Source of the DNA: Calothrix sp. MO_192.B10
GTDB taxonomy: Bacteria > Cyanobacteriota > Cyanobacteriia > Cyanobacteriales > Nostocaceae
Assembly: GCA_030065055.1 (NCBI GenBank)
Contig: JASJDS010000052.1
Location: forward strand, 1 to 39,145
DNA: 39,145 nucleotides
Direction: 5' to 3'
Below, piece by piece: positions 7,858 to 17,003 of this stretch. Position 1 is the first letter of the stretch, and each line of letters begins with the position of its first letter. The position numbers and the translations under genes were made by a program. The notes under the pieces were generated by a model that had not been told where the DNA came from, did not search any database, and was given only the letters and a program-made list of their open reading frames with translations.

Positions 7858-9216
7858 TTAATTGATTAGTTGTTCATGAAAAATAACATAATTTGCCTTA
7901 CCTTGTCTCTTAGCACGATACATGGCAATATCGGCATCTCGTAGAAGTAATCCAGGCTCTTCATAATCATGGTTACTTAAACTAATACCAATGCTGGCTG
8001 TGGTGAATATCTGATGCCCATTCACATCTAAGGAAGATTCTAAGGTTTCATGAATACGTTGAGCAATGTGAATGGCAACTGTAATATCTACAATATCTTC
8101 CAGTAAAATGGCAAATTCATCGCCACCAAATCTGGCTATGGTATCCCCACTACGCAAGCATGACTCTAAACGTCTGGCTGTGACTGCTAAAAAATCATCA
8201 CCCATGCTATGTCCAAAGCGATCGTTAATTTGTTTAAAACCGTCCAAATCTAAGAATAAAACAGCAAATTGATAATCTTTTTGCCGTTTGCTTCTTTCAA
8301 AGGCTTGTTGCAAACGATCCTGAAATAAGACTCGATTTGGTAATAATGTTAGAGAATCATAAAAAGCATTGCGAAGCAACTGAGCTTCCACCTGCTTACG
8401 TTCGCTAATATCTTGAAAGACTATAACTGTACCAGTAATATTGCCGTTGCGATCGCAAATAGGTGTAATACTATCTCCAATGGGTATTTGTGAACCATTT
8501 TTGGTAATCAGCGTACAGTTATCCGGTAAGTCAACCCTCTCACCCGTTACTATCACTTGGTGGACTAAATTCTCTAGTCTTTCTTTTGTATGTGAGTCTA
8601 TAATGCTCAATACCTGTCCTATACCTTGACCTAATACTTCCTCTTGCTGCCATCCAGTCAATAATTCAGCAATGGGGTTCATCAGTTCAATACAATTATG
8701 GGTATCTGTGACTACAACTGCACAACCCATACTGTTAATAACTGTTAACCATTTTTGTTGTTGTTGCTGCACTCTGCTGACGATTTGATGTTTGTGGAGA
8801 GCTATTTCGATGGCAGCATATAACTCTCTTTCATCAGAATGTTTTAAGATGTAATCCCCATGTTCTCGAAAATAATTCTTCTTTAATCTTTGTTCTTCAG
8901 AAGAATTTGCTAAATACAACACAGGGATATTGAATTGTTGCTGGATTATATCTGCAATTTGTATGCTATTTATCTTACTAGATAAACAGATATCGATTAA
9001 TACCAAATTAGGAGTTGCTTCAGATATTTTTCCAATTACATCTTCTCCAAAATCGGTAATCACTGATACTATATAACCTAATTTATGTAATCTTTTTTTG
9101 ATATCTATATTTATACCTATGATATTTTCATCCTCGATAACTAGGATTTTGACAGGAGTCATTTTAGAATCACCTATGGAGAAAGGCTGAGATATTAATT
9201 TTAATAGCCAATTCAT
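7858..9216 (-). CDS. Receiver-PAS-GGDEF diguanylate cyclase
   Basis: A 452-residue signalling protein that should make cyclic di-GMP. A receiver domain (about 20-142) has the acidic pair in IEDEN, phosphoacceptor Asp75 in LVLIDICL and Lys125. A Gln-rich linker leads to a PAS domain (about 155-275, ending in the VFQDISERKQ motif) and a GGDEF domain (about 284-448). The active-site motif GGDEF (364-368) is intact, and RSGD five residues before it matches the inhibitory I-site, so product feedback inhibition is likely. There is no EAL domain and no membrane segment. Met1 at 9216 gives an extra 18 residues; Met19 at 9162, immediately before the receiver, is an equally plausible start. A partner kinase is not in the window. 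Confidence 0.93.
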   Translation of the reverse strand: MNWLLKLISQPFSIGDSKMTPVKILVIEDENIIGINIDIKKRLHKLGYIVSVITDFGEDVIGKISEATPNLVLIDICLSSKINSIQIADIIQQQFNIPVLYLANSSEEQRLKKNYFREHGDYILKHSDERELYAAIEIALHKHQIVSRVQQQQQKWLTVINSMGCAVVVTDTHNCIELMNPIAELLTGWQQEEVLGQGIGQVLSIIDSHTKERLENLVHQVIVTGERVDLPDNCTLITKNGSQIPIGDSITPICDRNGNITGTVIVFQDISERKQVEAQLLRNAFYDSLTLLPNRVLFQDRLQQAFERSKRQKDYQFAVLFLDLDGFKQINDRFGHSMGDDFLAVTARRLESCLRSGDTIARFGGDEFAILLEDIVDITVAIHIAQRIHETLESSLDVNGHQIFTTASIGISLSNHDYEEPGLLLRDADIAMYRAKRQGKANYVIFHEQLIN

Positions 9217-9725
9217 CTATTGGTTAATATTTCTACGATTATAAATATTATAACTAAATGCCTATGTGTTTTATAGATCAATCAAAGCTCATTCGCATAA
9301 AAATTCAATTTTTTGATCGCCTAATTCTTTAATAATATATATGTCCTGTTGCTATCAGCATTAATGTTATAAAAATGCCTGGTAAACTCCACATATATTG
9401 TTTTTTTTTAAGTATAAAATATTTTATTTTTGTGATTTAATGACGGTTCCGTTCTGATTCACTGCTACTATTTACTATGTATTTTTATATACGTGATATA
9501 TCTTTTGATTTTGTCAGAATTGAATGATTTATTAGCTTTTCGAGGTTATATCTTTAATGATGAAATATGCTGATTCATGTTTTATACATAAAATACATAG
9601 TCACTTTCAGAGATTGTATTATTTTTTTTCGCGAACAATGGTAAATAATGTAACAAAAATCTATAAATCTTTGACAGAGTAAATAGAAACAATAATTTTA
9701 GTGATCAAATCACCCACAGATAAAA
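9217..9725. other. AT-rich intergenic gap
   Basis: About 500 nt of very AT-rich sequence between the start of the diguanylate cyclase gene and the folB terminator. I see no open frame of family character, no tRNA and no strong repeat. It should carry the cyclase promoter, but I could not fix one with confidence. Confidence 0.6.
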
Positions 9726-9761
9726 TTTCCTTGGGATAGGTTAGTAGTTGACCCAAGGAAA
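9722..9761 (-). terminator. Probable intrinsic terminator of folB
   Basis: A perfect 10-bp stem (TTTCCTTGGG at 9726-9735 with CCCAAGGAAA at 9752-9761) lies about 30 nt past the folB stop on the minus strand and is followed by a short TTTT run. The T-run is weak, so termination may be partial. Confidence 0.55.
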
Positions 9762-9792
9762 TGTTGCCAAAAAAATCAAGATTTAGTCATAA

Positions 9793-10173
9793 CTACTGAG
9801 TAGTTGCAGATGGAGAGCGACTTCTAGTTACATCAATGCTAATTTTTCCGCCAAAATCTGGAATTGGGGCAGCTGGTTTACTCAAAATAACTTGTACTTG
9901 GGTAATGCGATCGCTCTGTTTCAGGATAGAATCGGCAAGGGTTTCCACCAAGCGTTCTATTAACACAAATTTTGAGGTTTTGACCAAATCTTTAACTAAG
10001 GTAATAATGCTGCGGTAGTCTACAGTTTTTTCAATATTGTCGGTTTTCGCTGCTGGGGATATGTCCAACCATAGTTTGACATCAACCTCAAACCGTTGTC
10101 CTAATACCTGTTCTTCTGGTAAATAGCCAGTGTAACCATAGGCGCGGATTCCTGTTACGTGAATGCAGTCCAT
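9793..10173 (-). CDS. folB: Dihydroneopterin aldolase
   Basis: A 126-residue enzyme of folate biosynthesis that converts 7,8-dihydroneopterin to 6-hydroxymethyl-7,8-dihydropterin and glycolaldehyde. Family landmarks are all present: the N-terminal IHVTGIRAYGYTGYLPEE with the catalytic Glu region, VDYRSI with the substrate-binding Tyr, the LIERLVETLADSIL helix and the LSKPAAPIP motif with the catalytic Lys. Length is normal, with a slightly long Ser/Thr-rich tail. The protein is cytoplasmic and octameric in known relatives. Start ATG at 10173 fits the family. It is followed by a probable terminator and no other folate gene is adjacent. Confidence 0.93.
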   Translation of the reverse strand: MDCIHVTGIRAYGYTGYLPEEQVLGQRFEVDVKLWLDISPAAKTDNIEKTVDYRSIITLVKDLVKTSKFVLIERLVETLADSILKQSDRITQVQVILSKPAAPIPDFGGKISIDVTRSRSPSATTQ

Positions 10174-10291
10174 ATATTGAATGCTAATTGTGAAAGGTGA
10201 TTTCGCATTTAGGATTTTAGATCAGCTTATGTTCTGTGCGAACAATTACCTCTCAAATTTCAGATATCATGGCAACTAGTTTTGAGCCACT

Positions 10292-10344
10292 CTCAGGGTT
10301 ACGCTATGCCTTCGGCACGCTTGCGCGAACGCTAAAACCCTGAG
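10292..10344. repeat. Nested inverted repeat beside the TnpB remnant
   Basis: CTCAGGGTT (10292-10300) and AACCCTGAG (10336-10344) form a stem around a GCTATGCCTTCGGCACGC-type insert, itself a common small repeat in filamentous cyanobacteria. It lies just past the stop of the TnpB fragment and may derive from a subterminal hairpin of the old IS605-type element. Confidence 0.5.
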
Positions 10345-10356
10345 ATTCAGGCACAT

Positions 10357-10800
10357 CTACCCTAACTTTTCGCCCTTGCTGGCTATCTGGTTAGGGGTTA
10401 GTACCTCGATGGATAACCGCTCAAGGGACATATGGTTGTTCCCACTTTCGGAGTTGCCTACTCGGTTTGCGGTTTGTTGATATCGCTTCCACCCATCCAT
10501 CAGATACGGCTCCGCATCCGGATACTCCCATTGAGCATCCCGCAGTGAAAGCACATCACCATATACCCATCTACTCAAATAAGCACTAAACAAGTCCCGA
10601 TGCATTACTACACCTGTAACGTCGTAATGCACCCTCTGGGATAGTTTTTTCTTGATGCGCGTACCATCCAGATGGGTTTGAGATAGTGCTGTAGTTTGAG
10701 TGGCAAAGGTTGTGAACTTACCGCCAGCATTTTCGGCTTTGCGTTTTAGTTCAGATTGGAAAAAACCTGGTGACTTGGCAGATATTGCCTTGATAAACAA
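10357..10800 (-). pseudogene. TnpB (IS200/IS605 OrfB) C-terminal remnant
   Basis: About 147 residues matching only the C-terminal part of IS605-family TnpB, an RNA-guided nuclease that normally has 370-450 residues. The recognisable core is ELKRKAENAGGKF, then ALSQTHLDG, then KKLSQRVHYDVTGVVMHRDLFSAYLSRW. This corresponds to the zinc-ribbon region and the last RuvC motif, with the Asp in MHRDLFSAYL. The zinc-ribbon positions (usually CxxC pairs) read THLDG and YDVTG, with no Cys. The first codon is TTG, and the frame runs back only to an in-frame stop near 10835, so the N-terminal catalytic residues are absent and the piece cannot act as a nuclease. No TnpA gene and no clear left end are visible. 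Confidence 0.8.
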
Positions 10801-11050
10801 AAACTGGTTAAAATCCCCAACTGGAGACAGAAGTTAAGGGAATATATAACCAGCATGATTGAATCACACGGCGAATAAATTCGCCTTACGTCGCCTTACC
10901 CAGGTTTGAAAACGCTGGGTTTGCGGCAATCCTAGAAGTTTTTATGATACTACTTAATGTCACCGGGCGTAAACGCCCCTTCTTGTCCTACATCCACTGC
11001 CTGAAGTACAATTGAGACTGATTTTTTCTTGTCAATCAGTTTTAATTTCA

Positions 11051-12832
11051 GTGGTTTTGGACATCGTGCCAATATTTATAAATCAACTTTGGGCTGCGAT
11101 CGCAACACAAACTTTGCAGCATCTGGGATTAAAAACGGCGGTAATTTGTCCTGGTTCTCGTTCTACTCCCCTAGTTGTCGCTTTTGTGGAAGAATCGCCA
11201 GATATTGAAGTAATTTCCATTCTTGATGAACGTTCTGCTGCATTTTTCGCTTTAGGAAGGGCAAAAGCCACAGGATTACCCAGTGTTTTGGTGTGTACAT
11301 CTGGCACAGCAGGGGCAAATTTTTATCCAGCGGTGATTGAAGCGAAAGAAACTCGCGTGCCATTATTATTATTAACCGCCGATAGACCGCCAGAACTACG
11401 GGATTGCCATTCTGGACAAACTATAGATCAGTTGAGGTTATATGGCAACTATCCCAACTGGCAAGCAGAGTTAGCCGTACCCACACCAGACATAGAAATG
11501 CTAGGGTATGTGCGACAAATGATCACCTATGGTTGGGAGCGATCGCTTGCTCCGATTCCTGGAGTGGTACATTTAAATGTTCCTTTTCGAGATCCCCTTG
11601 CACCTATTCCCCATTCAGATAAATTGCCATCCCAATCCCTAGAATTATTGCAATCACAATGGCAACCAGAAGAGTTTTTTGCTGGAGTCACCAATACAAA
11701 TCAATTACCAATTAGCAATTCTCCATTACCAATTCTTCCAGAGTGGCAGCAATGCGATCGCGGTATAATTATTGCGGGAGTAGCCCAACCTAAGCAACCC
11801 CAAGCATATTGTCATGCGATCGCTCAACTAGCCGCAAGTTTACAATTCCCAGTATTAGCAGAAGGATTATCCCCGGTTAGGAATCACGCTGACATTAATC
11901 CCCAGATTATTTCTACCTATGACTTGATTCTTCGCAATCCCCAATTAGCAGAGCAATTAACACCGGAAGTAGTAATTCAAATTGGGGATATGCCTACCAG
12001 CAAACAATTACGTCAGTGGTTGAGTAGCATCTCAGCTAGACATTGGGTAATTGATTCTAGCTACCAAAACTTAGATCCCCTCCACAGCAGAACCATCCAT
12101 TTGAGGGAAAGATTGGTGGATTGGGGGAGTGGAGGAGTGAAGGAAAATAGAAATTCCCCATCCTCGTCCTATCTAAAAATGTGGTTGTCAGCAGAAACAC
12201 AAGTGAGACAGGCAGTTGACAAATGTTTGGTGGAGATGGAAGAAATATCAGAGGTAAAATTAGCTTGGTTTCTTTCCCAGAATTTACCACCAGCAACACC
12301 AATATTTATTGCCAATAGTATGCCTGTGCGGGATGTGGAATTTTTCTGGAAACCCAACAATTCCCAGGTAATACCATTTTTTAATCGGGGTGCCAATGGT
12401 ATTGATGGTACATTATCCACCGCCTTGGGAGTTGCCCATCGCCAACAAAGCAGTGTAATGTTGACCGGAGATTTAGCTTTACTGCACGATACCAATGGCT
12501 TTTTGATCAGCAAAAAGTTTGTTGGTCATTTAACCATTATATTGATTAACAATAATGGTGGTGGCATCTTTGAAATGTTACCCATTGCAGAATTTAACCC
12601 ACCCTTTGAAGAGTTTTTTGCTACTCCCCAGGATATTGATTTTACCCAGTTGTGTGCCACCTATGGGGTGGAATATAAACTAATAACTTCTTGGCAGCAG
12701 TTAAAGAAGCAGTTAAACCCCCTACCCAAGCAAGGAATCAGGGTTTTAGAATTGCGAACAAATCGTCAAATAGATGCAAGATGGCGGAAGAAAAATTTAG
12801 ATAAGTTTGCAGCTAGCGTTCCGCCAGATTAA
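11051..12832 (+). CDS. menD: 2-succinyl-5-enolpyruvyl-6-hydroxy-3-cyclohexene-1-carboxylate synthase
   Basis: A thiamine-diphosphate enzyme that joins isochorismate and 2-oxoglutarate in phylloquinone (vitamin K1) synthesis, needed for photosystem I in cyanobacteria. Landmarks: LGLKTAVICPGSRSTPL, LDERSAAFFALGRAK (conserved Glu region), CTSGTAGANFYPAVIEA, LTADRPPELRDCHSGQTIDQ, and the diphosphate-Mg motif GDLALLHDTNGF with a downstream INNNGGGIFEMLP. Length is normal at about 590 residues. The open frame extends left to a TTG at 11012, but homology begins near FINQLWAAI, so I prefer the GTG at 11051; the GTG at 11066 is also possible. No strong Shine-Dalgarno separates these. It is not in an operon with other men genes, as is usual in cyanobacteria. 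Confidence 0.95.
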   Translation: MVLDIVPIFINQLWAAIATQTLQHLGLKTAVICPGSRSTPLVVAFVEESPDIEVISILDERSAAFFALGRAKATGLPSVLVCTSGTAGANFYPAVIEAKETRVPLLLLTADRPPELRDCHSGQTIDQLRLYGNYPNWQAELAVPTPDIEMLGYVRQMITYGWERSLAPIPGVVHLNVPFRDPLAPIPHSDKLPSQSLELLQSQWQPEEFFAGVTNTNQLPISNSPLPILPEWQQCDRGIIIAGVAQPKQPQAYCHAIAQLAASLQFPVLAEGLSPVRNHADINPQIISTYDLILRNPQLAEQLTPEVVIQIGDMPTSKQLRQWLSSISARHWVIDSSYQNLDPLHSRTIHLRERLVDWGSGGVKENRNSPSSSYLKMWLSAETQVRQAVDKCLVEMEEISEVKLAWFLSQNLPPATPIFIANSMPVRDVEFFWKPNNSQVIPFFNRGANGIDGTLSTALGVAHRQQSSVMLTGDLALLHDTNGFLISKKFVGHLTIILINNNGGGIFEMLPIAEFNPPFEEFFATPQDIDFTQLCATYGVEYKLITSWQQLKKQLNPLPKQGIRVLELRTNRQIDARWRKKNLDKFAASVPPD

Positions 12833-12857
12833 TTTCGATGAGTTGCGCTTGCCAACT

Positions 12858-13031
12858 ATCCCCGACTTCTATCTTAGGAATCCTTACAATGTGCGGATAT
12901 TGATTCAGAAGTCGGGGATCTTGTACCGTACTTTGTCCCATTAATTTTGACGAGTCGCGGATGCCAACGATCCCCGACTTCTATCCTAGGAATCCTTACA
13001 ATGTGCGGATATTGATTCAGAAGTCGGGGAT
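12858..13031. repeat. Two tandem copies of a 62-nt hairpin element
   Basis: Copies at 12858-12919 and 12970-13031 each begin ATCCCCGACTTCT and end AGAAGTCGGGGAT, a perfect 13-bp terminal inverted repeat around a conserved 36-nt interior. About 25 nt before each copy is also similar, so the duplicated unit is about 112 nt. A third copy, inverted, is at 32674-32735. Just after menD, these hairpins could act as transcript ends. The rest of the gap to 13193 shows no gene. Confidence 0.85.
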
Positions 13032-13193
13032 CTTTTACCTAGCCTGATGAATTAATGTGGTGAAATACTAGTAATATCGTTTCACATTGAAGATGCATAT
13101 TATTCATGAAAACAGGTAAGTTTCATACTGATACTCCCAGCATGACTTGTAAGCATCTAGATTCTATGCAGCCTCATTGTAAATTGATATAAG

Positions 13194-13499
13194 TTAGAAA
13201 TTCAATTTATTTAGATCGCTGATAAATTTTGTGGCATCTTCACGAAGAGAATAGTTATTATCAACTAAATTAATCTCTTCTCGTTGGCGGGCTTTAGAAT
13301 TAGATAATGATTTTTTTTGATTACTTTTTATATAATTTACGCCTCGATATCTGAGGATGTTTACAGAGTGTAAATATGCCTGTAATGGCTGTTGGATGTG
13401 ATAAATTAAACCGCGAAATTTAGCAGTAATTCCAGAAGTAGTAGATGTCATAGTATGAGGATGAGACTCATAAGAAATACCGCGATATTGAAGTTTCAT
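13194..13499 (-). CDS. DUF4278 domain protein
   Basis: A 101-residue cyanobacterial protein with the DUF4278 pattern: MKLQYRGISYE at the start, AKFRGLIYHI in the middle (26-35) and LRYRGVNY (49-56), followed by a basic and then acidic tail. The family's function is unknown; the repeated YRG motif is its hallmark. The start at 13499 is supported by the family N-terminus and a good ribosome site (AGGAAG). The upstream in-frame Met at 13568 adds 23 residues unlike the family. It stands alone on the minus strand between menD and acsF. Confidence 0.82.
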   Translation of the reverse strand: MKLQYRGISYESHPHTMTSTTSGITAKFRGLIYHIQQPLQAYLHSVNILRYRGVNYIKSNQKKSLSNSKARQREEINLVDNNYSLREDATKFISDLNKLNF

Positions 13500-13568
13500 A
13501 GTTTTACTTCCTGTAAATAAATTTGGTCTGGAAATTAATAGCAGTTTCATAGATTTATTCCACTGCAA

Positions 13569-13978
13569 CTGTTCCTGTTACGCAAAATTAGGAAAAATGC
13601 AAAAAATATTTACATTGAAGCTTGTATCTGTTCATTGTCTATTGTCTATTTTGGAATCGGGAACATGCCAATTTTTACGCAATACCCACGCCAAAGATTG
13701 AAAAACCATACTGTGACTGCATTGTGCGAGTTAGTGGACACCAAGAAAGCCAATGGGAAACCAATTAGGTTAGTGCGATCGCCCATTGCAGTCAAAGCAG
13801 TAAAGTTGCTGTTTGTTAAGTTAGCTGTATCTGCGGGAGGGAATATATTACAGTGAAATTTATACAATTTAATATTCTCGTCTCGTAGCTACTACAGACG
13901 TTCCTTCGCGCCTAATGAGAGCACAACTGTTGGCTTTCACCAGGCAAACCATAACAAGACACTCATGGCAATCAAGAC
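13569..13978. other. Intergenic gap upstream of acsF
   Basis: About 410 nt with overlapping open frames on both strands (13635-13856 and 13646-13867) that resemble no family and lack good ribosome sites; I treat them as noncoding. A short run of TTGTCTA heptads is at about 13637-13652. The acsF promoter must be here but I could not assign it. Confidence 0.5.
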
Positions 13979-15055
13979 ATGGTAGACTCCCTCCAAAAAC
14001 CAGGCTTTGACGAATTACGCCCAGGAATTAAAGTCCCGGCAAAAGAAACCCTGTTAACACCCCGGTTTTATACCACCGATTTTGATGAGATGGCGCGGAT
14101 GGATATTTCCGTCAATGAAGACGAGTTGAAAGCCATTCTCGAAGAATTTCGCACTGACTACAACCGTCATCACTTCGTCCGGGATGCTGAATTTGCACAA
14201 TCCTGGGATCACATTGATGGGGACACTCGCCGGTTGTTCATTGAATTTTTAGAGCGTTCTTGTACGGCTGAATTTTCGGGCTTTTTGCTGTACAAAGAGT
14301 TAGGTCGTCGCTTGAAGGATAAAAGCCCTGTTTTGGCAGAGTGTTTTAACCTCATGTCACGGGATGAAGCGCGTCATGCTGGCTTCCTCAACAAGGCGAT
14401 GTCTGACTTTAATATGTCCCTGGATTTAGGGTTTTTAACTAAGAGCCGCAAGTATACTTTCTTTAAACCCAAATTTATTTTCTACGCTACCTATCTTTCG
14501 GAAAAAATTGGTTATTGGCGTTATATTACTATTTATCGCCATCTGGAGAAGCATCCAGAAGATAGAATTTATCCAATTTTCCGCTGGTTTGAGAACTGGT
14601 GTCAGGATGAAAACCGTCACGGTGACTTCTTTGATGCCATTATGAGAGCGCAGCCACAAATGCTGAATGATTGGAAGGCGCGGTTATGGTGTCGCTTCTT
14701 CCTACTGTCAGTGTTCGGTACTATGTATCTCAATGACATCCAGCGCAAAGATTTCTATGCATCAATTGGCTTAGATGCGCGGGAATATGATAAGTATGTG
14801 ATTGAGAAAACCAATGAAACCGCAGGTCGGGTATTCCCGGTAATGCTGGATGTAGAATCCCCAGAATTTTACGATCGCCTAGAAACTTGTGTCAAAAATA
14901 ACGATAAACTAACTGCGATCGCCAACTCAAATACCCCCAAATTCCTGCAAATCTTCCAGAAATTGCCCCTTTATATCGGTAATGGTTGGCAATTCTTAAA
15001 ACTTTACCTGATGAAACCCATTGATGCTGCTGTTGCCGAAGGCACTGTGCGCTAG
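13979..15055 (+). CDS. acsF: Mg-protoporphyrin IX monomethyl ester oxidative cyclase
   Basis: A 358-residue di-iron enzyme that forms the fifth (E) ring of chlorophyll using oxygen, converting Mg-protoporphyrin IX monomethyl ester to divinyl protochlorophyllide. The iron ligands are visible as Glu98 in [12 protein letters not shown], the pair Glu130/His133 in DEARHAGF and Glu211/His214 in ENRHGDFF. Length and both ends match the cyanobacterial family. This is the aerobic (AcsF/ChlAI type) enzyme, showing the organism makes chlorophyll with oxygen present. It is followed by a strong terminator and no other chlorophyll gene is adjacent. The start is at the ATG before [15 protein letters not shown], the usual family N-terminus. 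Confidence 0.96.
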   Translation: MVDSLQKPGFDELRPGIKVPAKETLLTPRFYTTDFDEMARMDISVNEDELKAILEEFRTDYNRHHFVRDAEFAQSWDHIDGDTRRLFIEFLERSCTAEFSGFLLYKELGRRLKDKSPVLAECFNLMSRDEARHAGFLNKAMSDFNMSLDLGFLTKSRKYTFFKPKFIFYATYLSEKIGYWRYITIYRHLEKHPEDRIYPIFRWFENWCQDENRHGDFFDAIMRAQPQMLNDWKARLWCRFFLLSVFGTMYLNDIQRKDFYASIGLDAREYDKYVIEKTNETAGRVFPVMLDVESPEFYDRLETCVKNNDKLTAIANSNTPKFLQIFQKLPLYIGNGWQFLKLYLMKPIDAAVAEGTVR

Positions 15056-15090
15056 GTTATAAAATAATAAGGTTAAGTCAAAAATTTAAG

Positions 15091-15121
15091 TGGTTCTGCT
15101 GATGGTAGAACCATTTTTTTT
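15091..15121 (+). terminator. Intrinsic terminator of acsF
   Basis: A 7-bp stem TGGTTCT / AGAACCA with a 9-nt loop is followed by eight T residues, 35 nt past the acsF stop. This is a textbook rho-independent terminator and implies acsF is transcribed alone at its 3' end. Confidence 0.88.
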
Positions 15122-15157
15122 GCTGAAAAAATAGCCTTCATAGTGGGATCGCACGGG

Positions 15158-15877
15158 ATGATAAAGGATGTATTGGCTTTGGTGTGGAGATTGAGTGTTT
15201 ATTTACTATGTGTGACTGCTCCTGCTTACAGTCAAACACCTATTCATGAGAAATCCCAACCAATTTCCGGCTCCCAAATCCAGGAATTGGATATTAGCCC
15301 AGAAATTATGAAAAATAGTCCCGTTTTACAGCGATGGCGGCGTAAAGTACCAAATGTATTGCAGGATATTCAGAAAGATCCTAGTTTTACCACTCGCCTG
15401 CGATTGGGTTATTTCCTGTTCCCTTCCACTGGTAATGCATCTGGACTACATTTGGGAGTGGAAGATATATTTATTGGTCGAAGTGGCTTAACCGTTAGTG
15501 GTGATTATCAAGTAGCTTTTAATGGGAAGCGAGAAACTGTAGGAGCAAATGTCAATTACTATCTACGTCCTTTGGGTAGCTACGTTAATTTTGCACCACT
15601 AGTAGGGTATCGGTATTTTCAAACAGGTAACTATTCCACAGATGGAGTCAATTTAGGAGCCAAGCTAATCTTGGTTTTATCCCGGGGTGGTGCAGCAGAT
15701 ATTTCCATTACTCAAAGTTGGATATCTCCCGGTACTAGAAATGAAGTGGGTTTAACTAAACTATCTTTTGGCTATGCTGTTTCTCCTCACCTGCGCTTAT
15801 CTACAGATATACAGAAGCAAAATTCTCGCCAAGATAAGGATAGTAGTGTGGGTGTGATTTTGGAGTGGATGTTATGA
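15158..15877 (+). CDS. Predicted secreted beta-barrel protein
   Basis: A 239-residue protein with a signal peptide (MIKDVLALVWRLSVYLLCVTAPAYS, cleavage near residue 25) and a mature part dominated by alternating amphipathic strands, such as TRLRLGYFLF, GLTVSGDYQVAF, TVGANVNYYL, YVNFAPLVGYRYF and KLSFGYAV, ending VGVILEWML. This pattern suggests an outer-membrane barrel of eight to ten strands. I do not recognise a named family. The start at ATG 15158 places the signal peptide correctly; a GTG at 15143 would add five residues. No clear Shine-Dalgarno is seen for either. It is isolated from acsF by a terminator. Confidence 0.72.
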   Translation: MIKDVLALVWRLSVYLLCVTAPAYSQTPIHEKSQPISGSQIQELDISPEIMKNSPVLQRWRRKVPNVLQDIQKDPSFTTRLRLGYFLFPSTGNASGLHLGVEDIFIGRSGLTVSGDYQVAFNGKRETVGANVNYYLRPLGSYVNFAPLVGYRYFQTGNYSTDGVNLGAKLILVLSRGGAADISITQSWISPGTRNEVGLTKLSFGYAVSPHLRLSTDIQKQNSRQDKDSSVGVILEWML

Positions 15878-15956
15878 GGAAATGGGAAAGAGGACATTGC
15901 TAGGGTAGCTCTACCCGATACCATATTTGAACACCTGCCAACCTTGCGGCATATCT

Positions 15957-16076
15957 AAAATAGAGGCGTTGCTGAATCCAGGATGTTGTGTAATTCCAAA
16001 ATCCTTGTAGAGACGTTGCACTGCAACGTCACCGAACACCCCGATTCATACTTCAAATCAGCAACGCCAAAATAGA
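15957..16076. mobile_element. MITE with 11-bp inverted ends and 8-bp target duplication
   Basis: The element proper is 15965-16068 (104 nt), with perfect inverted ends GGCGTTGCTGA and TCAGCAACGCC. Directly outside both ends is the identical octamer AAAATAGA (15957-15964 and 16069-16076), the expected target-site duplication. An internal GACGTTGCACTGCAACGTC palindrome is present. There is no coding capacity, so it would move in trans using a transposase that recognises these ends. It lies upstream of the Uma2 gene. Confidence 0.85.
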
Positions 16077-16177
16077 AGTAGGAGTACGCAACATGAAAAC
16101 AGCTTCACTTTCCACAGAGAGGGATAAACAAAAATGATCCATCACATCGGACATAAGCCTTTAATCAAAGACGCATT

Positions 16178-16792
16178 ATGATTCAAGCCTTACCCAAACA
16201 AGTAACATTTGATGAATTTATTGCTTGGTATCCACCCAATTCAGAGCGGCACTACGAACTGCATGATGGAGTAATTGTCGAAATGCCTAAACCAAAGGGA
16301 AAGCATTCAGAGGTAGCTGGGTTTATAGGGGGTGAACTATTTTTAGAAATTCGGCGCTGTCAATTTCCTTACTTTATTCCCAAGGAATGTGTCATCAAAC
16401 CACAAGGAGAGTCTGGCTATGAACCAGATGTAATTGTTTTAGACAAGCAAAGGGTTACCAATAGCGAACCACGCTGGGAAAAGGAATCCATTATCACCCT
16501 GGGTTCTTCTGTCCGTTTAGTTGTAGAAGTGGTTTCAACAAACTGGAGTGACGATTATGCTTTAAAACTAGAAGATTATGAGTCTTTGGGAATTGCTGAA
16601 TATTGGATTGTTGATTATTTGGGTTTAGGCGGTAGGCGATTTATTGGCAATCCCAAACAACCTACTATCTCGGTCTACCAATTGGTAGATGGGGAATATA
16701 AGGTTAGTCAGTTCCGAGGAACTAACCGTATCATATCGCCAACCTTTCCCGATTTAAATTTAAACGCCGAACAGGTTTTTCAAGCTGGATGA
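16178..16792 (+). CDS. Uma2 family (DUF820) putative endonuclease
   Basis: A 204-residue member of the Uma2/DUF820 family, a restriction-endonuclease-like PD-(D/E)XK fold very expanded in cyanobacteria. Visible motifs: YELHDGVIVEMP (Glu27), HSEVAGFIGGEL, YEPDVIVLD with the likely catalytic Asp84, LVVEVVS with Glu117 and the KLEDYESLGIAEYWIVD block with Lys130. Length is typical. Biological role of this family is not settled; many copies sit next to repeats or toxin-antitoxin genes. It follows a MITE and has no obvious partner. Start ATG at 16178 fits the usual family N-terminus (LTFDEFLAW-like). Confidence 0.87.
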   Translation: MIQALPKQVTFDEFIAWYPPNSERHYELHDGVIVEMPKPKGKHSEVAGFIGGELFLEIRRCQFPYFIPKECVIKPQGESGYEPDVIVLDKQRVTNSEPRWEKESIITLGSSVRLVVEVVSTNWSDDYALKLEDYESLGIAEYWIVDYLGLGGRRFIGNPKQPTISVYQLVDGEYKVSQFRGTNRIISPTFPDLNLNAEQVFQAG

Positions 16793-16888
16793 CAATCAAA
16801 TACAAACAAAAAAGGTTGTAGTAGTGCCAGGACTTACGCACATTTAGTATTATTAACTGTGGTTTTGGTTTTCATCGTTATCACGTAG

Positions 16889-16944
16889 GGGCACGGCACC
16901 CACAATATCTCGGATTATAAAATAATCTTACCCACGCCGTGCCC
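16889..16944. repeat. Inverted repeat GGGCACGGC element
   Basis: GGGCACGGC (16889-16897) and GCCGTGCCC (16936-16944) bracket a 38-nt interior, related to the element at 3483-3539. It lies between the Uma2 and SPFH genes. A short relic of the GGACTTACGCA-type MITE end is at about 16830. Confidence 0.6.
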
Positions 16945-17003
16945 TTTGCGCGATGTTCCCATAGAACCCCCTGAATGCAATGCTCCATTTTTTTGTTATC
17001 ATC

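Noticed and set aside
13635-13867. Overlapping 73-residue open frames on both strands upstream of acsF
   Set aside because: Neither has a clear ribosome site or family likeness, and they mirror each other.
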